From assembly GCA_963764525.1 (NCBI GenBank), contig CAVXTC010000025.1, positions 1 to 64,000 on the forward strand: a stretch of DNA of 64,000 bases, read 5' to 3'. The notes under the pieces were generated by a model. It was not told the DNA's origin and made no database searches. It saw only the letters and a list, made by a program, of their open reading frames with translations. Shown here one piece after another: positions 16,324 to 24,542 of this stretch (positions within the stretch are counted from its first letter, which is position 1; every line of letters starts with the position of its first letter). Made by a program: the position numbers and the translations under genes. The stretch is from DATDIC01 sp963764525 (lineage in GTDB: Bacteria; Pseudomonadota; Alphaproteobacteria; Acetobacterales; Acetobacteraceae).

Positions 16324-17490
16324 CTACCGCCGATCCTTGATCGGGACGAAGCGCAAATCCTCCGGGCCGGTGTAGTTGGCGGTGGGACGGATGATCTTGC
16401 CGTCGATGCGCTGCTCGATCACGTGCGCGCTCCAGCCGGCGGTGCGAGCGATGACGAAGATCGGGGTGAACATGGCGGTCGGCACGCCCAGCATGTGGTA
16501 GCTGACCGCGCTGAACCAATCGAGGTTGGCAAACATGCCCTTGGCGTCTGCCATGACAGCCTCGATCCGGTCGGCGATGTCGAACATCTTCATTGATCCG
16601 ACGTGCTGCGACAGCCGGCGCGCCACCTCCTTGATCACCTTGTTGCGCGGATCGGCGATCGTATAGACCGGGTGACCGAAGCCGATGACCACTTCGCGGG
16701 CGGCCACGCGCTTGCGGATATCGGCCTCGGCCTCATCCGGCGTGTCGTAGCGGCTCTGGATCTCGAACGCGACCTCGTTCGCCCCGCCGTGCTTCGGCCC
16801 GCGAAGCGCGCCGATGCCGGCGGTGATCGCCGAATACATGTCGGCTCCGGTGCCGGCCACCACGCGGCAGGCGAAGGTCGAGGCGTTGAACTCATGCTCG
16901 GCATAAAGGTTAAGCGAGGTGTGCATGGCCCGCACCCAGGACTCGGAAGGCGCCCGCCCGTGCAACAGGTGCAGGAAGTGCCCGCCGATCGAGTCATCGT
17001 CCGTCTCGACGTCGATCACGCGGCCGTTATGCGCGTAGTGGAACCAATACAGCAGCATCGACCCCAGCGAGGCCAGCAACCGGTCGGCGATGTCGCGCGC
17101 CCCGGGCTGGTTGTGGTCGTCCTTCTCCGGCAACACACAGCCCAGCACGGAAACTCCGGTGCGCATCACGTCCATCGGGTGGGCCGCTGCCGGCAGTGCC
17201 TCCAGCGCCTCTTTCACCGCGGCAGGCATACCACGCAGGTTTTGCAGCTTCTGCTTGTAGGCGCGCAGCTCGGCCTGGTTGGGCAGCGTGCCGTGGACCA
17301 GCAGGTGGGCGATCTCCTCGAACTCGGCCGCTTCCGCGATGTCGAGGATGTTGTAACCGCGATAATGGAGGTCGTTGCCGGTGCGTCCGACCGTGCAAAG
17401 CGCGGTGTTGCCGGCCGGCACCCCGGACAGGGCCACGGATTTCTTCGGACGGTTGGCGCCTGGTGTTGCGGCGGTTTGGGTTTCGCTCAT
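16324..17490 (-). CDS. prpC: 2-methylcitrate synthase
   Basis: The protein has 388 residues and condenses propionyl-CoA with oxaloacetate. The N-terminus KKSVALSGVPAGNTALCTVG and RTGNDLHYRGYNILD is characteristic of PrpC rather than the larger hexameric GltA. Catalytic residues appear in LRGPKHGGANEVAFE (His), VVIGFGHPVYT (His) and the late GWSAHVIEQ region. RPTANYTGP is at the C-terminus. The ATG at 17490 has CGGAGG 7 bases upstream. It follows prpD with a hairpin repeat between them. A dual citrate-synthase activity cannot be excluded from sequence. Confidence 0.92.
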   Translation of the reverse strand: MSETQTAATPGANRPKKSVALSGVPAGNTALCTVGRTGNDLHYRGYNILDIAEAAEFEEIAHLLVHGTLPNQAELRAYKQKLQNLRGMPAAVKEALEALPAAAHPMDVMRTGVSVLGCVLPEKDDHNQPGARDIADRLLASLGSMLLYWFHYAHNGRVIDVETDDDSIGGHFLHLLHGRAPSESWVRAMHTSLNLYAEHEFNASTFACRVVAGTGADMYSAITAGIGALRGPKHGGANEVAFEIQSRYDTPDEAEADIRKRVAAREVVIGFGHPVYTIADPRNKVIKEVARRLSQHVGSMKMFDIADRIEAVMADAKGMFANLDWFSAVSYHMLGVPTAMFTPIFVIARTAGWSAHVIEQRIDGKIIRPTANYTGPEDLRFVPIKDRR

Positions 17491-17508
17491 TGGTTCCTCC
17501 GTAAAAGT

Positions 17509-17629
17509 TCACCTCTCCCGCTTGCGGGAGAGGTCGATTTGCGAACGCAAACGGGGTGAGGAGCCCGTGTGGCGTGCCCTCACCCGCCGCGCTGCGGGCG
17601 ACGACTCTCCCGCCAGCGGGAGAGGTGAC
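17509..17629. repeat. Paired CCTCTCCCGC hairpin repeats between prpD and prpC
   Basis: One stem is CACCTCTCCCGC-TT-GCGGGAGAGGT at about 17510-17534. A second, CTCTCCCGCCAGCGGGAGAG, is at about 17605-17624. The intervening GTGAGG...CCCTCAC pair can close a larger structure. It occupies almost the entire 140-bp prpD-prpC gap, so it may modulate relative prpC expression. Confidence 0.65.
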
Positions 17630-17630
17630 G

Positions 17631-19130
17631 TCAAAAAATCCCCGGCTTTCCCTCAGTCAGTCGTCCCGCCGGCAATGCCACGTTCAGTGCGCCGAGCTCG
17701 CCGGCGGCAAGCCGCGGCAGGTCTTGCACGACTTCCAGGAACCGGTTCGCCTCCCGCGCGGAGACGATGCCCTCGGTCAGTGCACGAAACTTGCCGATGT
17801 AGTCGTCGCGGCCGAACGGACGGGCGCCGTGCGGATGCGCGTTGGCGACCGCCAGCTCGTCCTCGATCCGGCTGCCGTCCTGCATGATCACCTCGATGCG
17901 GGCGCCGAAGGCGATCTGATGCGGGTCGGTCGCATGGTAGCGGCGGGTCCATTCGGGGTCCTCGCGCGTCTCGATCTTGTGCCACAGCCGCACGGTATCC
18001 GCACGCCCGGCACGGCGCGGTGAGTAGCTGTCCACATGGTGCCAGCGCCCATCCTGCAAGGCGACCGCGACGATGTACATGATCGAGTGGTCCAGCGTTT
18101 CGCGGCTGGCTTTCGGGTCCATCTTCTGCGGATCGTTGGCACCGGTGCCGATCACGTAATGCGTGTGGTGGCTGGTGTGGATAATGATCCGTTCCACCTG
18201 CTCCAGGTCCGGGATCTTCTCGCGCATGCGGAACGCCAGGTCGATCAGCGCCTGCGACTGGTATTCAGCGCTGTGCTCCTTGGTGAAGCTGTCCAGGATA
18301 GCGCGCTTCGGCTCGCCGGGCTCGGGCAGCGGCACATCATAGGTGGCGTTTGGTCCATCCAGCATCCAGGCAATCACGCTGTCCTCGCCTTCATAGATCG
18401 GGCTCGGCGCGCCTTCGCCGCGCATGCAGCGATCGACTGCTTCCACCGCCAGCTTGCCGGCGTGCGCCGGAGCATAGGCTTTCCACGAGCTGATCTCGCC
18501 CTTGCGCGACTGGCGCGTGGTGAAGCTGACATGCACGGCCTGTTGCACCGCCTGGTAGAGGGTCTCCGTCGGCAGCCGCAGCAGCGTGCCGATGCCTGCC
18601 GCCTGCGCCGGGCACAGATGGGCGATGTGGTCGATCTTGTGCGCGTGCAGGCAGATGGCGCGCACCAGGTCGATCTGGATTTCGTAGCCGGTGGCGATGC
18701 CGCGGATCAGATCGCGGCCCGACCGCTCCATGGTTTGCGCCACCGCCAGGATCGGCGGGATGTTGTCGCCGGGATGGGAATAGTCGGCGGCCAGGAAGGT
18801 ATCGTGCATATCCAGTTCGCGCACCGCCGTGCCGTTCGCCCATGCTGCCCATTCCGGGCTGACCCGCCGCGCCGGCGGCACGCCGAACACGCCGGCGCCG
18901 TCACGCCTGGAATGCCCGAGCGCCGCGTCGCGCGCGGACACCACGGGACGGCGATTGATCGCGGCGATGGCGACGGCGGCGTTGTCGATCATGCGGTTGA
19001 CGATCATCGCCGCCACGTCCCGCTCCACCGCCACCTTGTCCGCCGCGACCGCGGCAATCTTCCACGCGAGCTGTTCGTCGCGCGGGAGGTTGTCTTTCGA
19101 CGTGTGAACCCGGACCTCGTGCTGCCGCAT
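17631..19130 (-). CDS. prpD: 2-methylcitrate dehydratase
   Basis: The protein has 499 residues and dehydrates 2-methylcitrate to methylaconitate. The start is ATG 19130, with GGGAGG upstream and protein MRQHEVRVHTSKDNLPRDEQ. PrpD/MmgE hallmarks are WANGTAVRELDMHDTFLAAD, HPGDNIPPILAVAQ, RKGEISSWKAYAPAHAGK and PKASRETLDHSIMYIVAVAL. Upstream gene of the prpDC pair. PrpB (lyase) and the usual PrpR/MmgF regulators are not in the window. It is divergent from the amidohydrolase gene by 104 bp. Confidence 0.93.
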   Translation of the reverse strand: MRQHEVRVHTSKDNLPRDEQLAWKIAAVAADKVAVERDVAAMIVNRMIDNAAVAIAAINRRPVVSARDAALGHSRRDGAGVFGVPPARRVSPEWAAWANGTAVRELDMHDTFLAADYSHPGDNIPPILAVAQTMERSGRDLIRGIATGYEIQIDLVRAICLHAHKIDHIAHLCPAQAAGIGTLLRLPTETLYQAVQQAVHVSFTTRQSRKGEISSWKAYAPAHAGKLAVEAVDRCMRGEGAPSPIYEGEDSVIAWMLDGPNATYDVPLPEPGEPKRAILDSFTKEHSAEYQSQALIDLAFRMREKIPDLEQVERIIIHTSHHTHYVIGTGANDPQKMDPKASRETLDHSIMYIVAVALQDGRWHHVDSYSPRRAGRADTVRLWHKIETREDPEWTRRYHATDPHQIAFGARIEVIMQDGSRIEDELAVANAHPHGARPFGRDDYIGKFRALTEGIVSAREANRFLEVVQDLPRLAAGELGALNVALPAGRLTEGKPGIF

Positions 19131-19234
19131 GCAAAACCTCCCGATGGACGCTGTTGGCCGGTCTTCGTAAGGTCGGGGTCCGGCGTCGGCAAGCAGGCCG
19201 CCCGCAGCACCAGCACCGGGGATGCATATATAGA

Positions 19235-20596
19235 GTGTCAGCGCCATTCGACCGGATCATCATCGGCGACATCGTCACCGGCGACACCATCCTGAAGCAC
19301 GGCTACGTTGCGGCGCGCGGCGAGACGATCGCCGCGATCGGCCAGGGCGAACCGCCGCCGGCGGCCGAAACACTCGATCACTCCGGACGGCTGATCCTGC
19401 CCGGCCTGGTCGATGGGCACATGCACACTTCATCGGCGCTCGGCTGGATCGGGATCGAGGGTGCCACGCGCAGCGCCGCCGCCGGCGGTGTGACCACCTG
19501 CTGCGACATGCCGTACGACGTGCCGCACCCGGTAACCGATGCCGGCAAGCTGGCCGACAAGATCGGCTGGGTGGAGCGCACCGCGCATGTCGATATGGCG
19601 CTGTACGGCACCATCACCAAAACCGGCGGCGTCGGCGCGATCCCCGAACTGGCGGCCGGCGGCATCTCAGCGTTCAAGCTCTCTACATATGAGTACGACG
19701 CGGTCCGCTTTCCGCGCATCGACCACGCCACCATGCTCGCCGCGTTCTCCGCCATTGCCCGCACCGGGCTGCCGGTTGCGATCCACAACGAGGACCAGGA
19801 GTTGGTGGAGACACTGACCGCCGAGGCACGTGCCGCCGGTCGCACCGAGGCGATCATGCATTGCCGCACCCGCCCGCCGATCACCGAAACCATGGCCGAC
19901 CTCGAGATTTTCGAGATGGCGCTGGACACCGGCGCGCACGTGCACATCGCGCACTCCTCGCTGGCGCGCGGCTTCGACATCGCCGCCGCCTTCCGCGCCA
20001 GGGGCGCGCAAGCTACCGGCGAGGCGTGCATCCAGTATCTGTGCATGACCGAGGACGACATCGTCCGTCTCGGCGGGCGCGGCAAATGCAATCCCCCGTT
20101 CCGTGCGGCCGCCGAGATCCCGCGCATGTGGGAGGCTCTGCGGGCCGGCAAGATCGCCTATGTCTCCACCGATCATGCGCCATGGCCGCTGGAGCGAAAG
20201 ATTTCGCCCGACATCTTCGACTGCGGCGCCGGGCTGATCGGGCTGCAGAGCTTCGCGCCGCTGATGTACACGCTGCTGGACGAGCGGGGCCTGTCGCCCA
20301 TGCTGATGGCGGCCTACTGCGCTGAGCGCAGTGCAAAGCTGCACGGGCTCTGGCCGAAGAAGGGAGCCATCCGCGTTGGTTCCGACTGCGACCTGCTGGT
20401 GCTGGAGCCGGGAGATTTCACGTTCAATGAGGCAACCATCGTCGATCGGCCGGAGCTGCGCTGGTCGCCGTACCATGGCCGCCGCATGCGCGCCCGCGTG
20501 GCGGCGACTGTGCTGCGGGGCCGGTTGATCTGGGATGGCGCGCGGGTGCTCGCCACGCCGGGCAGCGGGCACTTCGTTCGGCGGCAGACGACCTGA
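19235..20596 (+). CDS. Cyclic amidohydrolase (dihydropyrimidinase/allantoinase/dihydroorotase-like)
   Basis: The protein has 453 residues from GTG 19235 (MSAPFDRIIIGDIVTGDTIL). Metal ligands follow the family order: GLVDGHMHTSSA (HxH), AFKLSTYEYD (carbamylated Lys), PVAIHNEDQEL (His), HVHIAHSSLARG (His) and YVSTDHAPW (Asp). The C-terminal small beta domain GAIRVGSDCDLLVLEPGDF is typical. The enzyme opens cyclic amides. Because an N-carbamoyl-D-amino-acid amidohydrolase-like gene lies downstream, hydantoin or a dihydropyrimidine is a better guess than dihydroorotate. The GTG start lacks a strong ribosome-binding site. Confidence 0.85.
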   Translation: MSAPFDRIIIGDIVTGDTILKHGYVAARGETIAAIGQGEPPPAAETLDHSGRLILPGLVDGHMHTSSALGWIGIEGATRSAAAGGVTTCCDMPYDVPHPVTDAGKLADKIGWVERTAHVDMALYGTITKTGGVGAIPELAAGGISAFKLSTYEYDAVRFPRIDHATMLAAFSAIARTGLPVAIHNEDQELVETLTAEARAAGRTEAIMHCRTRPPITETMADLEIFEMALDTGAHVHIAHSSLARGFDIAAAFRARGAQATGEACIQYLCMTEDDIVRLGGRGKCNPPFRAAAEIPRMWEALRAGKIAYVSTDHAPWPLERKISPDIFDCGAGLIGLQSFAPLMYTLLDERGLSPMLMAAYCAERSAKLHGLWPKKGAIRVGSDCDLLVLEPGDFTFNEATIVDRPELRWSPYHGRRMRARVAATVLRGRLIWDGARVLATPGSGHFVRRQTT

Positions 20597-20968
20597 GTGC
20601 GGTGGCTGGCGCTCGCGGTGCTGGCGCTGGTGCTGGGGGTGTTTGCCGGCGTCGTGGTGCATGTCCGGCGTCACGTGGTGCCGCCGGGCTGCCGTGATCC
20701 GCGCACGCTGGCTTTGGTGCAGAAAAGCCTGACCGGCCGGTTCCATCTGCCGGCATCGACGCGGATCGACCACATCCACATGATCGCCGGAGGTTGGCTC
20801 GCGTTCCGCTTCGAGTGCGAGGCCGATATCGAGATCCCTGAAGCCGAGCTGCCACCCGGCCCGCGGCCCGGCACGGTCCACTACGTCAGCCAGTTGACCA
20901 ATGGGGGGACACGACATGAAGTCACCGTCCGCATCGCTCCTCTCATGATATGGGCACCTGTCGAATGA
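20597..20968 (+). CDS. Small membrane-anchored protein between hydantoinase-like and carbamoylase-like genes
   Basis: The protein is 123 residues from a GTG directly abutting the previous stop. One N-terminal transmembrane/signal segment, LALAVLALVLGVFAGVVVHV, is followed by a soluble region (RRHVVPPGCRDPRTLALVQK ... IDHIHMIAGGWLAFRFECEA). The stop overlaps the next start (ATGA), so it sits inside a tightly coupled operon. It is not recognised. It might be a periplasmic accessory factor, but no function is shown. Confidence 0.6.
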   Translation: MRWLALAVLALVLGVFAGVVVHVRRHVVPPGCRDPRTLALVQKSLTGRFHLPASTRIDHIHMIAGGWLAFRFECEADIEIPEAELPPGPRPGTVHYVSQLTNGGTRHEVTVRIAPLMIWAPVE

Positions 20969-21960
20969 CCCGTCGCATTACTGTTGCCGCCGCCCAGCTC
21001 GGGCCGATCCAGAAAGCCGAACCACGGACCGTGGCGCTCGAACGGATGCTGCGGCTGATGGAACACGCGCACCAGCGCGGCGTGGAGCTGGTAGTGTTCC
21101 CCGAACTGGCGCTGACCACCTTCTTTCCGCGCCACTATCACGAACGCATCGAGGAGGCGGACCGTTGGTTCGAGACGGCGATGCCGTCCAACGAAACCGC
21201 GCCGCTGTTCGAGGCGGCGCAGCGCTACGGCATCGGTTTCCATTTGGGCTATGCCGAGATCGCCGAGGAGCCGGACGAATCCGGCCGTGTCAGTCGGCGT
21301 CGCTTCAACACCGCCATCCTGGTCAGCCCCTCCGGCGATATCCTTCTCAAGTATCGTAAGGTGCATCTGCCAGGTCATGCCGAACTCGATCCGAAACGTC
21401 GCGTGCAGCATCTGGAGAAGCGGTATTTCGAGGTAGGGAATCTGGGCTTCCCGGTGATCCGCGCGCCGATGGGCGAGGTGCAGGGGATCAACATGGGCCT
21501 GCTGATCTGCAACGACCGCCGCTGGCCGGAGGCTTGGCGCGTGCTGGGGTTGCAGAGTGTCGAGCTGGTCATGCTGGGCTACAACACACCGAGCACCAAC
21601 CAGGAGTCCGGCGGGTTCGAGGCGCACCATCTGCGCGTATTTCACTCGCACCTGTCGATCCAGGCCGGGAGCTACCAGAATTCATGCTTCGCGGTGGCGA
21701 CAGCCAAGGCGGGGGTAGAGGACGGCTGCGAGTTGTTCGGCAACTCGATCATCGTCAACCCGCACGGCGAGATCATCGCCGAGGCCGGCACATGGGGCGA
21801 CGAGCTGATCACCGCGGACTGCGATCTGGACATGTGCAGGCTGGGCCGCACGACGATCTTCGCCTTCGAGAAACACCGGCGGCCGGAGACGTATCGCCGG
21901 ATCACCGAGCAGGTGGGGGCAGCGGAGCCGCCGGTGTGGTCAAGGCCCGCGGCGGGGTGA
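20965..21960 (+). CDS. Nitrilase-superfamily N-carbamoyl-D-amino-acid amidohydrolase-like
   Basis: The protein has 331 residues. The Glu-Lys-Cys triad is visible: VVFPELALTTFFPRHY (Glu), LLKYRKVHLPGHAEL (Lys) and MGLLICNDRRWPEAW (Cys). ICNDRRWPE and LGYNTPSTNQESGGFEAHH are close to bacterial D-carbamoylases, which release D-amino acids, CO2 and ammonia from N-carbamoyl-D-amino acids. It is coupled by ATGA to the small membrane protein. With the upstream amidohydrolase it forms a predicted hydantoin or reductive-pyrimidine type ring-opening route. A beta-ureidopropionase role is the alternative. Confidence 0.85.
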   Translation: MTRRITVAAAQLGPIQKAEPRTVALERMLRLMEHAHQRGVELVVFPELALTTFFPRHYHERIEEADRWFETAMPSNETAPLFEAAQRYGIGFHLGYAEIAEEPDESGRVSRRRFNTAILVSPSGDILLKYRKVHLPGHAELDPKRRVQHLEKRYFEVGNLGFPVIRAPMGEVQGINMGLLICNDRRWPEAWRVLGLQSVELVMLGYNTPSTNQESGGFEAHHLRVFHSHLSIQAGSYQNSCFAVATAKAGVEDGCELFGNSIIVNPHGEIIAEAGTWGDELITADCDLDMCRLGRTTIFAFEKHRRPETYRRITEQVGAAEPPVWSRPAAG

Positions 21961-21986
21961 AGCTCCTATTCCGGCGAGTATCGGCC

Positions 21987-22074
21987 TTATTCAGCCGCGG
22001 CCTGAGGTGTCTGTTCGAGGATCAGACGGGCGATGAACTCCGTCTTGGTCGATGCGTGCTGGATATCGTAAGGT
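21987..22074 (-). pseudogene. C-terminal remnant abutting the IS256 element
   Basis: From the IS left end the reverse strand reads YDIQHASTKTEFIARLILEQ TPQAAAE and stops at 21987. On the far side of the IS the reverse strand offers ATGGGCCCGGTGAG next to the right inverted repeat. Removing the element joins them in frame as MGPVRPYDIQHASTK. It is either a 33-residue peptide gene interrupted by the IS or the tail of a longer lost gene. The family is unknown. Confidence 0.35.
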
Positions 22075-22112
22075 AGTGTCCGTTTCTTTGTGTAAGCGCC
22101 ACTGTGGCCCAT

Positions 22113-22150
22113 TCCAGTCTGTCAGCCAGCGAGCTGGCTGACAGACTGGA
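22113..22150. repeat. Perfect 18-bp inverted repeat at the transposase 3' end
   Basis: TCCAGTCTGTCAGCCAGC (22113-22130) and GCTGGCTGACAGACTGGA (22133-22150) are exact complements around two bases. The palindrome includes the transposase stop (22122-22124) and encodes its last residues. It probably acts as a terminator for the transposase, or blocks impinging transcription. Confidence 0.75.
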
Positions 22151-23354
22151 AACGCTCGCCGAACAGGATGGCAAACTGCGCCATCGCCGCCGTCCAGGCA
22201 ACCGGCCGACGCCAGCGCACGCCGACGTTGCGCAGCGCCAGGAACAGCAGTTTCAGGGCCGCGTCGTCATTGGGAAAGCTGCCCCGCGTCTTGATGATTT
22301 TCCGCAGGCTCCGGTGCAGGCTTTCCACCGCATTCGTCGTGTAGATCATGCGCCGGATGTCCGGCGGAAAGGCGAACAGCGGAACCACCTGATCCCAGGC
22401 CCGCCGCCAGGTTGCCGTAATCGTCGGGTAGCGCCTGGCCCATTTGGTTTCAAATTCATCCAACCGCTCCAGCCCCGCCTCCGCCGTCGCCGCCCGGTAG
22501 ATTTGCTTCATGTCCGGCAAGATAGCCTTGCGATCCTTCCATGAAACAAACGCCAGAGAGGCCCGGATCAGATGCACAATGCAGGTCTGCACGATGGTCT
22601 TCGGATACGCCGCCGCAATCGCTTCGGGAAAACCCTTCAGCCCGTCAACCACCGCGATCAGGATGTCCTCAACCCCCCGGCTCTTCAACTCGTTCAGCAC
22701 CTTGAGCCAGAATTTCGCCCCCTCGGTCTGCTCGATCCACAGCCCCAGCACCTCCTTCTCGCCTTCCGCAGTGACCCCAAGCGCCACGTAGATCGCCTTG
22801 TTGCGTACCAGACCTTCGTCGCGCACCTTCACCCGCAGCGCATCCAGGAACACGATCGGATAGAGCCGCTCCAGCGGCCGGCCCTGCCATTCCCGAACCT
22901 CCTCCAGAACCCCCTCGGTGGCCCGGCTGATCAGATCCGGCGACACCTCGAGGCCATACATCTCGCGCAGGTGGCCCTGGATCTCGCGCACCGTCAGCCC
23001 GCGCGCATACAGGCTGACGATGCGATCGGCGAAGCCGTCCAGGCGACGGCTGCCTTTCGGCACGATCTGCGGCTCGAACGGGCCGTTGCGATCGCGCGGG
23101 ATCGCCAACTCCAGCGCGCCGTCGTCGCCCAGCACAGTCTTCGCCGAATGCCCGTTGCGGCTGTTGCCGGAGTTGCGGCCCGTCACCGCGCCCTTTCGGT
23201 AGCCCAGGTGCTGGGTCAGCTCGCTCGCCAGCAGCCGTTCCAGAACCTGTTTCTTCAGTTGCTTGAATAAGCCGTTGTCGTCGAACAGGTCCGACGTCGA
23301 GGTGCAACCCGCCAGCAGTTGATCAATCACTTCGGGGTTGATGTTCGCAGCCAT
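22122..23354 (-). CDS. IS256-family transposase (DDE Mutator type)
   Basis: The protein has 410 residues from ATG 23354 (MAANINPEVIDQLLAG). The Mutator/IS256 core is intact. IPRDRNGPFEPQIVPKGSRR is followed by IVFLDALRVKVRDEG (first Asp), ILIAVVDGLKGFPEAI (second Asp), the C/H region VQTCIVHLIRASL, and YTTNAVESLHRSLRK (Glu). It is full length with no frameshift, so the element is potentially active. GGAG precedes the start. Confidence 0.95.
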   Translation of the reverse strand: MAANINPEVIDQLLAGCTSTSDLFDDNGLFKQLKKQVLERLLASELTQHLGYRKGAVTGRNSGNSRNGHSAKTVLGDDGALELAIPRDRNGPFEPQIVPKGSRRLDGFADRIVSLYARGLTVREIQGHLREMYGLEVSPDLISRATEGVLEEVREWQGRPLERLYPIVFLDALRVKVRDEGLVRNKAIYVALGVTAEGEKEVLGLWIEQTEGAKFWLKVLNELKSRGVEDILIAVVDGLKGFPEAIAAAYPKTIVQTCIVHLIRASLAFVSWKDRKAILPDMKQIYRAATAEAGLERLDEFETKWARRYPTITATWRRAWDQVVPLFAFPPDIRRMIYTTNAVESLHRSLRKIIKTRGSFPNDDAALKLLFLALRNVGVRWRRPVAWTAAMAQFAILFGERFQSVSQLAG

Positions 23355-23492
23355 TGTGAACTCCTCCACCACAGGATATGGTGGCCACAATCGGCGTGCT
23401 TACACAAGATATAGGACACTCTCACCGGGCCCATATCTCCGGTCTGCACTCGCACAATCTGCTTCTCAAACGGACCACTCGCGGCAATCAGG

Positions 23493-24536
23493 TCACGGCC
23501 GCCGCACCGCCTCCCCTCCTGTCGGCGCTTTCGATGAGGGTCTCTTTGCCGGCGGGCTCTTCGTTGCTGGCCTCTGTGCCACCCGCGCCTTCGCCGCTGG
23601 CGCCGCCACCGAATCCCGCCGCAACCGGTTTTCCCCCAGGAACAGCAAGATCGGCGCGGCGATGAAGATCGAAGACGAGGTCCCCACCACGATCCCGAAC
23701 AGCATCACCCACGCGAAGCCGGAGATCGAAGCACCGCCAAACAGCGCCAGCGGCAGCGACGCCAGGAACACCGTCATCGACGTGCCCAGCGTCCGGTTCA
23801 GCGTCTCGTTGATCGACAGGTCGATCAGCTCGCGCAGCGGCATGGTCTTATACTTGCGCAAATTCTCGCGCACCCGGTCGTACACCACCACCTTGTCGTT
23901 GGTGGAGTATCCCAGCACGGTCAGGATCGCCGCCACCATCACCAGGTCGAAGTCGAACCGCGTGACCACCAGGAAGCCGACCGCCTTGGTGATGTCCAGC
24001 ACCAGCGTCACCACCGCGCCGACCGCGAACTCCCACTCGAAGCGGAACCAGATATAGACCAGGATCATCGCCAGGCTGATCACCAGCGCCAGGATGCCGT
24101 TGCGCAGCAGTTGGGCGGACACCGACGCGCCGATGGTGTCGGTGCGCAGCAGCTTGCTGCCGGGCACTGTTTTGTCCAGCGCCGCGCGAACCTTGTTGAC
24201 CATTGCATCGGTCGCCTGAGCGGTCGGCTGCACGCCGAGCCGGATCAGCACCTCATCGGCTGCGCCGAAGCGCTGCACCCCCTGCTCCGGAATGTTGTCG
24301 GCCGCCAGCGCCGCGCGGATGCGGCCGAAATCCGCCGGGCCCGGCGTGCGCACCTCCATCACGATGCCGCCCGAGAAGTCGATGCCGAGGCGGGGGCCGG
24401 GATGGATGAACAGGATGATCGAGGCGGTCGATAACACCGCCGAGACGATCAGCCCCATGAAGCGCCCGCGCATGAAGTGGATGCGCGTGCCGTCGGGAAC
24501 GAGCCGGAAATGGGGGCGGAGCAGGAAGCTGAACAT
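23493..24536 (-). CDS. secF: Protein translocase subunit SecF
   Basis: The protein has 347 residues and is a proton-driven membrane partner of SecD in late steps of Sec export. The first helix (MGLIVSAVLSTASIILFI) is followed by GIDFSGGIVMEVRT and a periplasmic domain. The C-terminal five-helix bundle has the family motif ELIDLSINETLNRTLGTS and VLGYSTNDKVVVYDRVREN. A Lys/Pro/Ala-rich tail follows residue 315. It starts 6 bp after secD, so it is one operon; YajC is not in the window. Confidence 0.96.
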   Translation of the reverse strand: MFSFLLRPHFRLVPDGTRIHFMRGRFMGLIVSAVLSTASIILFIHPGPRLGIDFSGGIVMEVRTPGPADFGRIRAALAADNIPEQGVQRFGAADEVLIRLGVQPTAQATDAMVNKVRAALDKTVPGSKLLRTDTIGASVSAQLLRNGILALVISLAMILVYIWFRFEWEFAVGAVVTLVLDITKAVGFLVVTRFDFDLVMVAAILTVLGYSTNDKVVVYDRVRENLRKYKTMPLRELIDLSINETLNRTLGTSMTVFLASLPLALFGGASISGFAWVMLFGIVVGTSSSIFIAAPILLFLGENRLRRDSVAAPAAKARVAQRPATKSPPAKRPSSKAPTGGEAVRRP

Positions 24537-24542
24537 GATGGA

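Larger units (their letters stand above)
22075..23420 (-). mobile_element. IS256-family insertion sequence
   Basis: The element is about 1.35 kb, bounded by 23-bp imperfect inverted repeats. AGTGTCC-N6-TTGTGTAAGC at 22075-22097 matches the reverse complement of GCTTACACAAG-N5-GGACACT at 23398-23420. It contains one transposase gene on the reverse strand. No 8-9 bp direct repeat flanks it (left flank CGTAAGGT, right flank CTCACCGG), so it may have lost its target duplication through recombination or deletion. Confidence 0.88.

Noticed and set aside
16603..17559. A 318-codon forward frame over prpC
   Set aside because: It is antisense to an intact 2-methylcitrate synthase and ends in the hairpin repeat.
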